DNA of 64,000 bases, from NCBI RefSeq assembly GCF_022458745.1, contig NZ_JAJJJF010000009.1, forward strand, positions 1-64,000. Reading direction: 5' to 3'. The stretch is from Bacillus piscicola (GTDB lineage Bacteria > Bacillota > Bacilli > Bacillales > Marinococcaceae). The translations under genes and the position numbers were made by a program. This document shows positions 17,591-26,846 of the stretch, in pieces. Under the pieces are notes generated by a model. The model saw only the letters and a list, made by a program, of their open reading frames with translations. It was not told the origin of the DNA and made no database searches. Positions within the stretch are counted from its first letter, which is position 1; each line of letters opens with the position of its first letter.

Positions 17591-20500
17591 TTATGAAACG
17601 GTGATGGTTAGAGTATCATTTTCTAATGACTGGTCATCTCCCAAAGGAAGAAAACCATTCACATAAAGCTTGTAATTCCCGGATTCTAGGTTTTCTAGAA
17701 GTGCCGTGCCATCTTCTTGGATCGAGAAAAGGGTAACCTCACCTTCCGCATCATACGCTGTAATCACATCCCCAGCCCGACTAGTAGCGAGTTGGAGTTT
17801 GAACCCATTTGGTAAGTCTGTTACGGTGGCGCTCTCCGCGTCGACTGTGCCAACGACAAAGGCAAAGGCATGCTTCTTACCATCTATATACAGGTCATAT
17901 ACTCCGTCAGATACGGAGCGGAATTTTACATTGCCTTTGCGAGATGTAGCGGTTTTAATCACTTCTTCCCCTTGTTTCAGCTCTACCTCCGAACCTTTGG
18001 GCAACCCTTCCAATTGGAGAGTCTTACTACCACGGAAACCGTCTTTTATGGTAAATGGTGTGGTAACAAGAGACGGTTCTTCCGGCTCCGGCGCTCCCGG
18101 ATCTCCGACAGTGAACGTGTCTTGGTGCTTCGTTCCATCAATAAATACATCGTATACTCCATCCACTACTTCCCCAAACTGCACCTCTTGCCGTAGTGAT
18201 GTGGCTGCTGCAACAACCTGGTCTCCGGATTGAAGAGTAAACATAACACCGTCCCGAAGTCCTTCCATCGAGAGGCCGATGGATCCCCGATAGCCGTGAA
18301 CAATTTCAAACGGTGTTGTGGTATAGTCTGCCGAAGAATCGCTGCCACCTGGCTGACTGCCGCCATTTCCCCCTGCACTCACGACAAACGGTTGATTATG
18401 CTTCGTGCCTTGAATATGCAGCTCGTACTCCCCGTCTGCCACGAAACCAAAGTTCGCCGTGCCACTGGAAGACGTATCAGAAGCCACCACTTCTCCGTTT
18501 TGGTGAAGCTCCACACGTAACCCGCTCGCTAACCCTTCCATCTCCATGTTGATGGTGTTGCGGAAACCGTTGGACACTGTGAACGGTGTATCTTGGTAGT
18601 CCTCGCCACTAGCGTCGTTTCCACTATCCGAATTATCCTGTAACGAGAATGGCGTCTCATGACGCTTATCATTGATATACAGGTCATAGGTGCCATCGGC
18701 AACAATGCCAAAGTTTACTTTGTCGTTTGTGGAGGTTGCTGTTTTGATGACCGAGCCATCTAAGCGAAGCTCTACTTTCTGCCCTTTCGGCAGTCCTTCC
18801 ATATTCAGAAGTACGGCATTACGGAATCCGCGTTCCACCTCATACGGCAACGCCGTAAAATCACCGTCCGGTGTTGTACCGCCCTCGTCCTCGCCGGCAG
18901 CATCTCCTACAACCATCGGGGTCTCGTGTTCCTGACCGTTAATCACGAGCGTATACGTGCCGTCCTGTAAGCGGCCAAAGTACGCTTCGGTATTTTTAGA
19001 CGTGGCATCGGCGATAACTTCACCGTTTTGCGTGACTTCCAGCGTTTCGCCGTCCTGGAGTCCCGTCATGCGAATGCCAATGCTTCCTCGAAAGCCTTCC
19101 ACAACCTCATACGGGGTGGTGCTGTAATCCAGGTCTTCCCCCGGCTCCCCAGTGTCGCCCTCTCCGCTTCCATCTTCACCGGAAGCATCGCCGATGACCG
19201 CTTGGTCTTGGTGCTTCGCCCCGTCAAAGTACACGTCATAGGTGCCGGCGGCTACCTTGCCAAAGTTTGCTTGTCCGTTCCGTACGTAGGCATCATACTT
19301 TGTTTCATCCTGCTGCTTCAATTCAACGGTCACGCCGTCTTCCAGTTCCTCCATCTCCAACACTTTACTGCCACGGAAACCATCGGTGATGGTGAACGGA
19401 ATAGCGGTGTAATCTTTCGATGGGTCGTCTTTTCCTTCGTCCTCGCCCTGATTGTTTCCATCCCCCGCATCAGGGATTCCAATTATATTCGCAAACGTTA
19501 AAAAGCTGTAGGCACTCACACTGTTGTCACCTGGGTCTGTGGAACGCACGCGCAGGATCACATCCCCGTTTTCCGTTAAGGTAATGGTGTCGTTATACGT
19601 GGTCCAGCCATCCGCATCCGTGTAATACTCTGCCACCTGGCCTTCCTTGACGTCGTGATAGTCAGCGGTTAACACCAGACTTTCCGCTTCTGGAGAAGCG
19701 ACTGTGGAGCCGTTCGATAGATCGGAAAGATCCAGTAAGAGATTCCCGTCTGCATCCTGCATCTCCGTGAAGGTTGGTTTTGCCAGCACATCAAACGGTG
19801 GGATTGGATTGTTATCGCCTTCTTCGGTGACGTTATCACCATTCGCTGCGTATGGAATGATCTCATATCGGTGTGAAACTGTCGGGTCAATCGGCTGATC
19901 GATGTAGCTGTAAACATTTGTGCCTGCTACATGCTCTTCGGTATGAATCAAGTTGCCGTTCCGTTTGATCTCGTAGTAATCAGCCCCGTCGATGGCATCC
20001 CAAGCAATCCTCAAAAAGTCTTTTCCTACATCGACTCCGGGACCAGTGGGATCTTCTAAGTCATCTGCCGGATTGTTTCCTTGATCCTGATCGGCAGGAG
20101 GATCAACTTCCACGTCCTCTCCGTCAACAGGCACTTCAATATCTCCTATTTCGATCTCCTGTCCGTCCGTACCATCTTTAAATACGGGAATGACCCCATA
20201 TTTATTCATTTCTCCAGGTACCGCTTTATCGTCGGTGTATGAATAGCCAGTTGTTGTCGCTACCACTTCTCCGTTTTTTGTAACTTTGTATTTGATTGCC
20301 TTCTCTCCGTTGTTATCGTATATTGGCAACCAATTAAATATTACAGTCTGATAAACGAAATCCCCCGTAACGGTAAACGTCTGAGACACTTTTCCACCGT
20401 TCCCATCTTTCGCGACCACCGTAACGTCCGTTGCCGCCATGTCCAGCACTTCAATAGTTAGCTCACTGCCATTTATCTCTGTGGTGGCGATGGAAGTGTC

Positions 20501-22120
20501 TTCCGTATTTGCCGAAAATGTTAACGTATCACCATCTTCATCATGAAAATACTCGTTTAAATCCAGAGTGATATATTTTTTTTGTTTATCATTGACAATA
20601 GCTGTTTGATTATCTATCGCCGCAATCACCGCAGGGGCATGATTTGTAGTGGAAGCGGTAAGTGTGACAGGTTCAGATGAACCACCCTCCCCTATGGCAA
20701 CTAGCTCATAGGTGTAATCTGTGTTTGCTTGTAACTCTTCATCTGTAAAAGATGTGCCGCTTCCTTCGTAGATAACTTCCCCGTCCCGTTTTAATTGGTA
20801 AGAAGTTGCATCTTGTTCGTCGGACCACTGCAACTGAATAGTGTTTGGTGTGGTATCCGTTACTTGTAGGGATGGTTCTGCAGGTGGTTGTGCTACCTCC
20901 GGTACGCTCATCGTTAAGTAGGGAAGGCTAGTTCCTTCGTCTATTTCCCAAGTATCTTGGAAGTCAAATCCCTGATCTACATAAGTTTGTTTTTGGTGAG
21001 CTGCGGCCGACGAGATCCTTCCTGCCACTCCATAATCATTCATATTTCTATCCGTCTTCGAAAGAATATGAGCAGAAATCGTACTGTACTCGTGATCACC
21101 AACCACCCATCCTAGATCATACCGATAGACTATTCTAATATCCGCATTCAGGGCAAAAGAATCGGTCATGACAGTATCATTTGCATACCCTATTAAGCCA
21201 CCCACGTAGTCTGGTTGTTTTGCCGAAATTAGACTTGATGAATACACTCTTTTTACAGTAGCATCACTACTATGACCTATCAAACCACCAATAGCATTAC
21301 CTCCTCCACCATTTAGTTCACCTGTAGAATATGAATCATAAACAAAACCCTGTTCTTTAGAAGTCGAGAACACCCATCCAATTAGTCCTCCCATTGTTTC
21401 AGCGTTATCATTTGTTAGATTTACGTCAGAATAACTTTTTTCTATGAGCAAAATCTCATCGCTCATATTTTCAGCAAGGCCAATCAAACCACCGATATTC
21501 TCAACCCCACTATATTTTTCGCTCGTGGTAGTACCTCCTTTGATAAATATACCTGAAAAGGTGCCACCTCCTTCCGATTTACCAGCTAAAAAACCGGCAC
21601 TTGACATATAATCATCGTAAGCGAACACTATCTCGGGATTTTCAATGATTAAATTACGAATTTCAGCAGAACGCACAATGCCGAAGAGACCGACATCACT
21701 AAAACTATCCATATTTGTTGTATCGATTTTTAAGTTTTTAATCACATGACCGTTACCATCCAAAACGCCTTCAAATTCATTCCTGTAACTACCAATCGGT
21801 TCCCAGTCGACTCCAGACAGGTCTAAATCATTCATCAACCGATAATGGCCAGAAGGATTATTCCTTATATTATCTAAATCTTGAACCGTATGAATCTCAA
21901 TCACATCCGCCGCTTCCGCTGTCGCAGGGGCCACTTGATCCTTTACAAACGCCAACGGTTTCGCCAGTACATTAAATGGTGTGTTATCGTCATTTTGGTC
22001 GTTTTGCTGAGCGTCCGCGCCCGGTGCTTCTTGCACCATCGCTGGTACGATCATGGTTGTTGCGACTACCATTGCTGGGTACTTAACCAGCGGTGAGAGT
22101 TTTTGATTAGTTTTTTTCAT
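17591..22120 (-). CDS. Giant secreted acidic repeat protein (GLUG, Fn3-like and ~85-aa repeats)
   Basis: 1509 aa from ATG 22120 (AGGAGG upstream). Residues 1-36 form a signal peptide ending near ADA. The N-terminal 400 residues carry GLUG-like beta-helix repeats (GGLIGLAENM, GGLIGWVFST, GGLIGHSSDA, GGLIGYANDT). Two or three Fn3-like domains follow (near 415-500 and 590-780), with a cadherin-like stretch. The C-terminal 600 residues hold six copies of a module of about 85 residues with the pattern PF-x-hhxGFRGS...MEGL...G.VELxQ.GEVV.ATS...NFG.VADGxYDLYIDGxKH, plus one degenerate copy. Acidic Asp/Glu/Gly linkers separate them. There is no LPXTG or SLH anchor. Probably an adhesin or cell-surface matrix protein of a halophile. 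Repeat DNA is visibly richer in G+C than its surroundings. Confidence 0.8.
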   Translation of the reverse strand: MKKTNQKLSPLVKYPAMVVATTMIVPAMVQEAPGADAQQNDQNDDNTPFNVLAKPLAFVKDQVAPATAEAADVIEIHTVQDLDNIRNNPSGHYRLMNDLDLSGVDWEPIGSYRNEFEGVLDGNGHVIKNLKIDTTNMDSFSDVGLFGIVRSAEIRNLIIENPEIVFAYDDYMSSAGFLAGKSEGGGTFSGIFIKGGTTTSEKYSGVENIGGLIGLAENMSDEILLIEKSYSDVNLTNDNAETMGGLIGWVFSTSKEQGFVYDSYSTGELNGGGGNAIGGLIGHSSDATVKRVYSSSLISAKQPDYVGGLIGYANDTVMTDSFALNADIRIVYRYDLGWVVGDHEYSTISAHILSKTDRNMNDYGVAGRISSAAAHQKQTYVDQGFDFQDTWEIDEGTSLPYLTMSVPEVAQPPAEPSLQVTDTTPNTIQLQWSDEQDATSYQLKRDGEVIYEGSGTSFTDEELQANTDYTYELVAIGEGGSSEPVTLTASTTNHAPAVIAAIDNQTAIVNDKQKKYITLDLNEYFHDEDGDTLTFSANTEDTSIATTEINGSELTIEVLDMAATDVTVVAKDGNGGKVSQTFTVTGDFVYQTVIFNWLPIYDNNGEKAIKYKVTKNGEVVATTTGYSYTDDKAVPGEMNKYGVIPVFKDGTDGQEIEIGDIEVPVDGEDVEVDPPADQDQGNNPADDLEDPTGPGVDVGKDFLRIAWDAIDGADYYEIKRNGNLIHTEEHVAGTNVYSYIDQPIDPTVSHRYEIIPYAANGDNVTEEGDNNPIPPFDVLAKPTFTEMQDADGNLLLDLSDLSNGSTVASPEAESLVLTADYHDVKEGQVAEYYTDADGWTTYNDTITLTENGDVILRVRSTDPGDNSVSAYSFLTFANIIGIPDAGDGNNQGEDEGKDDPSKDYTAIPFTITDGFRGSKVLEMEELEDGVTVELKQQDETKYDAYVRNGQANFGKVAAGTYDVYFDGAKHQDQAVIGDASGEDGSGEGDTGEPGEDLDYSTTPYEVVEGFRGSIGIRMTGLQDGETLEVTQNGEVIADATSKNTEAYFGRLQDGTYTLVINGQEHETPMVVGDAAGEDEGGTTPDGDFTALPYEVERGFRNAVLLNMEGLPKGQKVELRLDGSVIKTATSTNDKVNFGIVADGTYDLYINDKRHETPFSLQDNSDSGNDASGEDYQDTPFTVSNGFRNTINMEMEGLASGLRVELHQNGEVVASDTSSSGTANFGFVADGEYELHIQGTKHNQPFVVSAGGNGGSQPGGSDSSADYTTTPFEIVHGYRGSIGLSMEGLRDGVMFTLQSGDQVVAAATSLRQEVQFGEVVDGVYDVFIDGTKHQDTFTVGDPGAPEPEEPSLVTTPFTIKDGFRGSKTLQLEGLPKGSEVELKQGEEVIKTATSRKGNVKFRSVSDGVYDLYIDGKKHAFAFVVGTVDAESATVTDLPNGFKLQLATSRAGDVITAYDAEGEVTLFSIQEDGTALLENLESGNYKLYVNGFLPLGDDQSLENDTLTITVS
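17820..19440 (-). repeat. Tandem ~85-aa coding repeats in the giant secreted protein
   Basis: Six successive modules, each beginning near DYTxxPFxV and ending near xKHxxPFVV, are separated by Gly/Asp/Ser-rich linkers of variable length. The best conserved parts are GFRGS, GLxxG, ATS and DGxYDLYIDG. The block is GC-rich compared with the flanking plasmid genes, which suggests separate origin or expansion by recombination. Confidence 0.75.
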
Positions 22121-22164
22121 TTTTCCTTTAATCCTCCTCTATTATGTTCATGCCACATACAAAA

Positions 22165-22235
22165 AAGCCCTCGGCATTCCATACGAACTCTTCTCTTTCA
22201 CTAGAAAAAGAGTTTGTATCAAACGCCGAGGGCTT
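22165..22235 (-). terminator. Long terminator hairpin between promoter and start of the giant protein gene
   Basis: On the minus strand AAGCCCTCGGC pairs with GCCGAGGGCTT at the base and AACTCTT with AAGAGTT further in, followed by TTTTTTG. It lies between the promoter at 22293-22321 and the ATG at 22120, so it may attenuate this gene as well as end the upstream methyltransferase transcript. Confidence 0.75.
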
Positions 22236-22260
22236 CGGTAGTTTTTTATTATTCTGTTAA

Positions 22261-22321
22261 AAATACATGTTGGACAAACAACATATATGTATATTATATA
22301 AAAAATGTGATTATTATGCAA
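22261..22321 (-). promoter_or_regulatory. Sigma-A promoter of the giant secreted protein gene with inverted repeat at the start site
   Basis: On the minus strand -35 TTGCAT (22316-22321), 17-bp spacer, -10 TATAAT (22293-22298). Just downstream an inverted repeat, ATATGTTG and CAACATGT around TTTGTC (about 22264-22286), covers the expected start site and could be an operator or a 5' stabilising hairpin. Confidence 0.7.
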
Positions 22322-22394
22322 TAAATTTAAACGATTAAATAAAAAGGGAAGGCTTTAATTTAACCTTCCTTCCCTTTATCCCTTAAATTATTGG

Positions 22395-23816
22395 TTAGTT
22401 TGAAGTTGCTACGGAATACCTTGAAGCTGCTACAAAAGCATTCTTCACTTTTTTGGCAATCGCTTTAGCAAGCGATACAGGAACGGAATTGCAAATTTGT
22501 TGTTGCATCGATGATAATGTTCCTTTGAAAGTAAAGGTGTCGGGAACGTCAAACAATCTGGCACATTCACGTACGGAAAGAATTCGATTCAACGATGGAT
22601 GAAGTATATTAGCTTTCCTCGGGTTTACGATAGATGGTGCCACCTCATTCCATTCCAAACGACGATAGTAAATGGAATGTCCACCTTTTGGTCGAATATC
22701 TTCCGGTATGTCAAATATGTTACCTCCTGGCGGTACATGTTTAAACCGTTTTATCGTCGTATCTGTCGATTGGGAATAATCCCGTTGATTTGGTATGTCG
22801 TCATGCAGACCACAGAGGGCTTGCTTTACTGTATTTACCAGCCCTTCCCTTGGTTTAGGAAGTTTTATTTTCCCAATTTTACTACCGATCATGAAGGCTC
22901 GCTTTCTATTTTGAGCCGTTCCAAAATGCGATGCATTCAATATACCGGATGTGATGTCAAAATCGCTTAATGCCTCTTCAATTTCGTTTTTAAATTGTCC
23001 GTTGCCCGCTGTTAAAAGCTGCGGAACATTCTCTAATACAAATACCTTACAATTTTCATTGGAGTTTACTGAATCAATGAACTGACGAACTAAAAGGTTA
23101 TTAGGATTGTGTAAAAAGTGAGTGTGTCGATTGGCGTTGGAAAACCCCTGGCAGGGAGAGCCACCGATTATCACGTCAGCTTTTGGGAGCAACGATTTTT
23201 CTGTATAGACAATATCTGTTTCCTGAACATGGTCACCAATATTGTAGCGATAGGTTTTTACAGCATCTGAGTCTTTTTCCAATGCTAAAATAATCTTGAA
23301 ATCATCAAGAAACCCTAAGTCAAAAACACCGGCGCCCGAAAATAAACTAACCGCTGTTATGACTTCATCAAGCGGCGGTCTGATTGTTTTTAATGAGCGA
23401 CCGTACGTGTCTTTAAGAGAATGCTCTTGAATAAGAGAACGTATTTGTACTCTCGAAAAAGATACTTCAGCTAACTTTTGTGAAGACTGATGATCTGTTA
23501 GAGGTTCATTATTCCTGTAACCGGCTATGGTGATGTGATCCTTAAAAATCTCTACTTCCAGGTAATCTACACCTCTAAACACTTCAAGGGCTTCTTTTTT
23601 TCGAATGTCAATGACAGACTTATACGTGTCTTTATATTTCCGTTTGGAAACTTTATTTTGGCTGCCAGACGTAGGCTGAATGAGTATAGATTTAGACGTT
23701 GGATCTATTTTATACGTGTAATGGGCTCCGGGTTTAAATACCGTTTGAAGAAGCTCACGATCTTGTAGATATATACCGCGTTTCGATAGTTTGGCTTTCC
23801 TCTGTTTTATTAACAT
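22395..23816 (-). CDS. C5-cytosine DNA methyltransferase with AbrB-like N-terminal extension
   Basis: 473 aa from ATG 23816 (GGGGGA 10 nt upstream; the frame opens earlier without a site). The catalytic part starts near residue 155: motif I LFSGAGVFDLGF, motif IV GGSPCQGFSN with Cys222, motif VI VLENVPQL, motif VIII AQNRKRAF and motif IX/X near the C-terminus (SVRECARLFDVPDTF, NSVPVSLAKAI). The first 105 residues hold two SpoVT/AbrB-like strands-and-loop repeats (AKLSKRGIYL..., KSVIDIRKKEALEVFRGVDY...), unusual for this family. No restriction enzyme gene is adjacent, so it is probably an orphan methylase that protects the plasmid. Last gene of the leader-2 array. Confidence 0.92.
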   Translation of the reverse strand: MLIKQRKAKLSKRGIYLQDRELLQTVFKPGAHYTYKIDPTSKSILIQPTSGSQNKVSKRKYKDTYKSVIDIRKKEALEVFRGVDYLEVEIFKDHITIAGYRNNEPLTDHQSSQKLAEVSFSRVQIRSLIQEHSLKDTYGRSLKTIRPPLDEVITAVSLFSGAGVFDLGFLDDFKIILALEKDSDAVKTYRYNIGDHVQETDIVYTEKSLLPKADVIIGGSPCQGFSNANRHTHFLHNPNNLLVRQFIDSVNSNENCKVFVLENVPQLLTAGNGQFKNEIEEALSDFDITSGILNASHFGTAQNRKRAFMIGSKIGKIKLPKPREGLVNTVKQALCGLHDDIPNQRDYSQSTDTTIKRFKHVPPGGNIFDIPEDIRPKGGHSIYYRRLEWNEVAPSIVNPRKANILHPSLNRILSVRECARLFDVPDTFTFKGTLSSMQQQICNSVPVSLAKAIAKKVKNAFVAASRYSVATSN

Positions 23817-23841
23817 GATTTTTAATCCCCCATAAAAAAAG

Positions 23842-23888
23842 CGCACCGAAATACACATCTTTCATTGCATGTGTTTTCGATACGCTTA
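23842..23888 (-). terminator. Terminator-like hairpin 5' of the C5 methyltransferase gene
   Basis: On the minus strand an imperfect stem (AGCG, CGAAAaCACAT with ATGTGtaTTTCG, CGCT) ends in TTTTTTTATGGGGGA, so the T-run abuts the ribosome site of the methyltransferase gene. It could damp expression of the methylase from the upstream array. Confidence 0.65.
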
Positions 23889-23926
23889 TTACTCTTATTT
23901 TTTGAACTCTTTAATTTCCTATATTG

Positions 23927-24127
23927 CTACCTTTTTGAAAGAACAGGGCCAACCGGTCCAGAGTATTGTTCTTCAAATGTTTCAACCTTTTTAAATGTAA
24001 TGCCGTCTTTTTTCATTTCGTTTAGCAGATCCTCTAAACTTACTTCAGGTTCGTGTTCCTTTGTTCTTTGCCTATTTTTTAAGTGGGGAGACATGCTTTT
24101 TTCAATGAACCTTTTTCTAAAGAACAT
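23927..24127 (-). CDS. 66-aa charged protein of unknown function
   Basis: A highly charged product (MFFRKRFIEKSMSPHLKNRQ, then an acidic helix SLEDLLNEMKKDG). No family recognised. It lies 26 nt after the membrane-protein gene with an AAAGGGGCGG site before the ATG. Probably real because of position and ribosome site. Confidence 0.5.
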   Translation of the reverse strand: MFFRKRFIEKSMSPHLKNRQRTKEHEPEVSLEDLLNEMKKDGITFKKVETFEEQYSGPVGPVLSKR

Positions 24128-24153
24128 TTCAAGATCCGCCCCTTTCTTATTTC

Positions 24154-25116
24154 TTATTTTATCAAACTTTTTCCCTTTTGTGTCAGCATTTGTTCGTACC
24201 TTTTTACAATTTCATCCATGTAATGATCTTTCTGCTCTCTATCCATATGGATAAGTGATTCAGACAAAGTCACCAATATTAGCAGTGGTTTTCCTTCTAC
24301 TTTGAAAGAAATGTAGGTACGACCACTTTTGGTGGAATATGCGTTATTACGAAAAATGTATCGTTCTTCTTTTAAAATCTCACTGTTTAACACAGCTCTA
24401 AAAAGACCTGTATTTTCATTTTCAATGACTTCTCTCTGTACTTCCTTTATTGGTTCCACTTTTTCCTGAGTAAAGTAAGAACCCTCATTCTTCAACCTTA
24501 AAAGGTATTCTGTAATCAACAAAAAAATAGAGTAATTATTGGTGGCCTCTCCCATCTTTTGTTTTGTTAATCCATTCTTTTGAATACTGAATACCTCTTT
24601 TAAGCTAGAATGATAAACATTTTTTAACTGTTTAAATTCAGACTTTTTATGGGCTAAGTGAACACCTTTTTCTAGCCCGATGAGGATAGAAGGTTTTATT
24701 GAGTACACATGCTGAGCGATATGCTTAATGTTCTCCCTTCTCGCATAAACTCCATCCCTGAATTTTATAATGACCTCTCCTTTGGCGGGAGAATAGTCAT
24801 ATTCATATAGTTGAGTTGCTATAACATAAGATCGCCTTACATTTTCAGTGAAATCATGCAACGTCTTATGAAGCGTTTGTTTTTGGTTTGGTTTATGAGT
24901 AATTGGAAACTTTTGTCTTGCCACGATTGCTACTACAATAACGAGATTTATAGCAATTAAAATGGGCCATACTTTGATTGTCATCTCCTGATTGAAATTG
25001 ATGTTATTGAAGATATTTTCGCTAACCCAATAACTAATTAAACCTATCATAAATAAGTTTAATATTATCCAACCACTGACAAAAGTGATCATTTTCCATC
25101 CTTTTTTCAAGTTCAC
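24154..25116 (-). CDS. Membrane-anchored protein of unknown function
   Basis: About 320 aa. Two transmembrane helices occupy the N-terminus (about 8-33 and 48-68: IRQ-free stretches VSGWIILNLFMIGLISYWV and VWPILIAINLVIVVAIVA), followed by a 240-residue soluble domain that should face the cytoplasm. The start is uncertain: GTG 25116, TTG 25110 or ATG 25092; GGGGGAG best suits the TTG. No known domain is seen. The layout (membrane hairpin plus soluble domain) would suit a transfer or surface-exclusion component, but that is a guess. Confidence 0.5.
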   Translation of the reverse strand: MNLKKGWKMITFVSGWIILNLFMIGLISYWVSENIFNNINFNQEMTIKVWPILIAINLVIVVAIVARQKFPITHKPNQKQTLHKTLHDFTENVRRSYVIATQLYEYDYSPAKGEVIIKFRDGVYARRENIKHIAQHVYSIKPSILIGLEKGVHLAHKKSEFKQLKNVYHSSLKEVFSIQKNGLTKQKMGEATNNYSIFLLITEYLLRLKNEGSYFTQEKVEPIKEVQREVIENENTGLFRAVLNSEILKEERYIFRNNAYSTKSGRTYISFKVEGKPLLILVTLSESLIHMDREQKDHYMDEIVKRYEQMLTQKGKSLIK

Positions 25117-25157
25117 TCCCCCAAATAGTGAAAAGGAACAGCGTCATCATCTGCTCT

Positions 25158-25385
25158 TTAAATTGTAGCGCAATACTTCCATTTATCTAAATGAAGAAAG
25201 AAAGGATGCTGCTTAAACAGCTTCCCTTCACCATCTATTTTGATTACGATGTATTCCTTAGAATAAATATCTGACATCAAGGCGGTAAAATAGAGGTTAT
25301 TCTCTTTCTCTAATAGGAAACGCACGTCCTCAATCTCCTTGATGTTAGAAAGGCTTTGCATCACTTTATCTTTTTTCACTTCCAT
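25158..25385 (-). CDS. 75-aa protein of unknown function
   Basis: A small mixed alpha/beta protein (MEVKKDKVMQSLSNIKEIED and following). No motif recognised. It starts 12 nt after the stop of the DUF6094-like methyltransferase gene, with GGGGGATC before the ATG, so the two are co-transcribed. Confidence 0.5.
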   Translation of the reverse strand: MEVKKDKVMQSLSNIKEIEDVRFLLEKENNLYFTALMSDIYSKEYIVIKIDGEGKLFKQHPFFLHLDKWKYCATI

Positions 25386-25397
25386 TTTTTGATCCCC

Positions 25398-26465
25398 CTA
25401 CCGCAAGTTGAAAATGCCCATTTCGCTGTAAATACGGATCAGCGATGTAGGTTGTGTTGTCACGACCTTTTCTTCTTTACCACTTTTTTCGTTTATTTGG
25501 TTCTTTTCATTCCTTGTACGTTTTGATACCCCAACAAGTAAATGATCCTCTCCCATTTGCTCTGGTAACACACCAGAGGCAATAGCGGTTGCTATGTGAG
25601 CTGTTTTCAATGGCATGGCGGGTGTTAGGCTCTTTTTGGATTCCATCACATAAATGTCTGACATTTGTTTCTCTATATTTGAGTCTATTTCTTCGACGGA
25701 TTCTGCATTGCTCATACTATCCAAGATGTCCTGGGCCGTTACTTTATCAGATCGAAACGTTTCTAAACATTCTAGTGCCGGTTTCACGGTGTACTGAACG
25801 TCGTCCCAATCTTCTTCATCTAACGGCGGAAAAGCGTCTTTTCCCTGCTGAGACAGTTTTTCTAACATTTTTTTTGTTTTTGCTTTTTTTCGTTCGCTAT
25901 CTTCGGTTGGCAGGTGTAAGCCCCGACGCACCCCGTATACGATGACCTGCTTGTATGAATCATAATTTTCATCAGTGAAGCGGTACACTCGTATGTGTTC
26001 GAAACGTCTGGTGAGTAAATCCGCACAATCTTTTAAAACATATTGCGGGAGATTAAACACAAATATCCCATCAGGACTCAAACGTTTTGCGGTTAAATCT
26101 CGCATAAATGTTTTCTCCATGCGTTCTTTGTCCGCTTCTTGAAAGGGTGGGTTGAGGTAAAGGAAACTAAAGGCTTCAGCAGACGTCTGCATTTCCTCAT
26201 AACTACAATGGAGCATATGATCTATCCGCTGCTTCGCCTTGTTTGCTCTGGATTCCTCTATTTCTACACCATACGAGGTGACAAGGCCCCCTTTATTACT
26301 AAGATGATTTTTAGTCATCTCTAAAGGAATCCCGTCCCCTGCACAAGGGTCAAGTATGGTTACTGATTCTCCTTGTGAGATTGTAATGCGTTTTAAAATA
26401 TACTCCATTTCTTTTGTTGGGGTGGGATAAAATCCCAATTTTTGTTCGCTTACCATTCTACTCAT
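25398..26465 (-). CDS. DUF6094-like SAM-dependent DNA methyltransferase (putative N6-adenine type)
   Basis: 355 aa. The start of the protein reads KLGFYPTPTKEMEYILKRI, then the SAM-binding motif I ILDPCAGDG (about 36-44), an acidic loop YGVEIEESRA, and the catalytic motif IV FLYLNPPFQE (NPPF at about 104-107), the signature of amino-methyltransferases acting on adenine. The C-terminal 150 residues are unfamiliar. Related DUF6094 proteins are typical of plasmids and integrative elements of Bacillota and are usually not paired with a restriction enzyme. It probably helps the plasmid escape host restriction, together with the C5 methylase of the same array. Confidence 0.8.
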   Translation of the reverse strand: MSRMVSEQKLGFYPTPTKEMEYILKRITISQGESVTILDPCAGDGIPLEMTKNHLSNKGGLVTSYGVEIEESRANKAKQRIDHMLHCSYEEMQTSAEAFSFLYLNPPFQEADKERMEKTFMRDLTAKRLSPDGIFVFNLPQYVLKDCADLLTRRFEHIRVYRFTDENYDSYKQVIVYGVRRGLHLPTEDSERKKAKTKKMLEKLSQQGKDAFPPLDEEDWDDVQYTVKPALECLETFRSDKVTAQDILDSMSNAESVEEIDSNIEKQMSDIYVMESKKSLTPAMPLKTAHIATAIASGVLPEQMGEDHLLVGVSKRTRNEKNQINEKSGKEEKVVTTQPTSLIRIYSEMGIFNLR

Positions 26466-26501
26466 TTGATATAGCTCCTTTTGCCATTTTGTTTTTTATT
26501 T

Positions 26502-26846
26502 TTAATCTCGTATTGTATAACACGCTTTTGCACCATCTAAGATAGCTCCTGTTGCCCCTCCGTGCGAAAAGCGGATTGGGGTGTTTGTAGCTTTAGCAAT
26601 TCGTTTAGCCAACCACATCGCCTTGTGAGAACAGTCTCTCACGATGATGACAACACAATCGGCTTGCGTGATGATGCTATGATATCTATCTTTTTTAGGT
26701 TTATAGGCATTATCAAAAAGGATCTCAAAGCCTGCCTGTTTACCTATTTTTTTAAATGTCTTCTCTTGGGTACCGCCTATAACGGCTAATTTATACAGAC
26801 ACACATCTGTAACCACATTCCTTTTTTCGAGTAATTGCTCATTCAA
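26502..26846 (-). CDS. DUF2325-family protein
   Basis: 114 aa. LAVIGGTQEKTFKKIGKQAG near the start and DCVVIIVRDCSHKAMWLAKR in the middle are typical of DUF2325: a Rossmann-like fold with a conserved SH..MW motif. A C-terminal FSHGGATGAILDGA loop follows. The biochemical role of the family is not established. It overlaps the start of the cysteine-rich protein gene (26839-27072) by 8 nt, so the two are translationally coupled. Confidence 0.7.
   Translation of the reverse strand: MNEQLLEKRNVVTDVCLYKLAVIGGTQEKTFKKIGKQAGFEILFDNAYKPKKDRYHSIITQADCVVIIVRDCSHKAMWLAKRIAKATNTPIRFSHGGATGAILDGAKACYTIRD

Noticed and set aside
17706-18233. Long plus-strand open frame opposite the giant repeat protein
   Set aside because: It is antisense to a clear coding repeat region; Ser/Pro-rich content mirrors the Gly/Asp codons of the minus strand, and no ribosome site is seen.
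17820-19440. CRISPR-like repeat array
   Set aside because: Repeats are about 255-bp coding modules in one open reading frame with diverged sequence, not short identical repeats with spacers.
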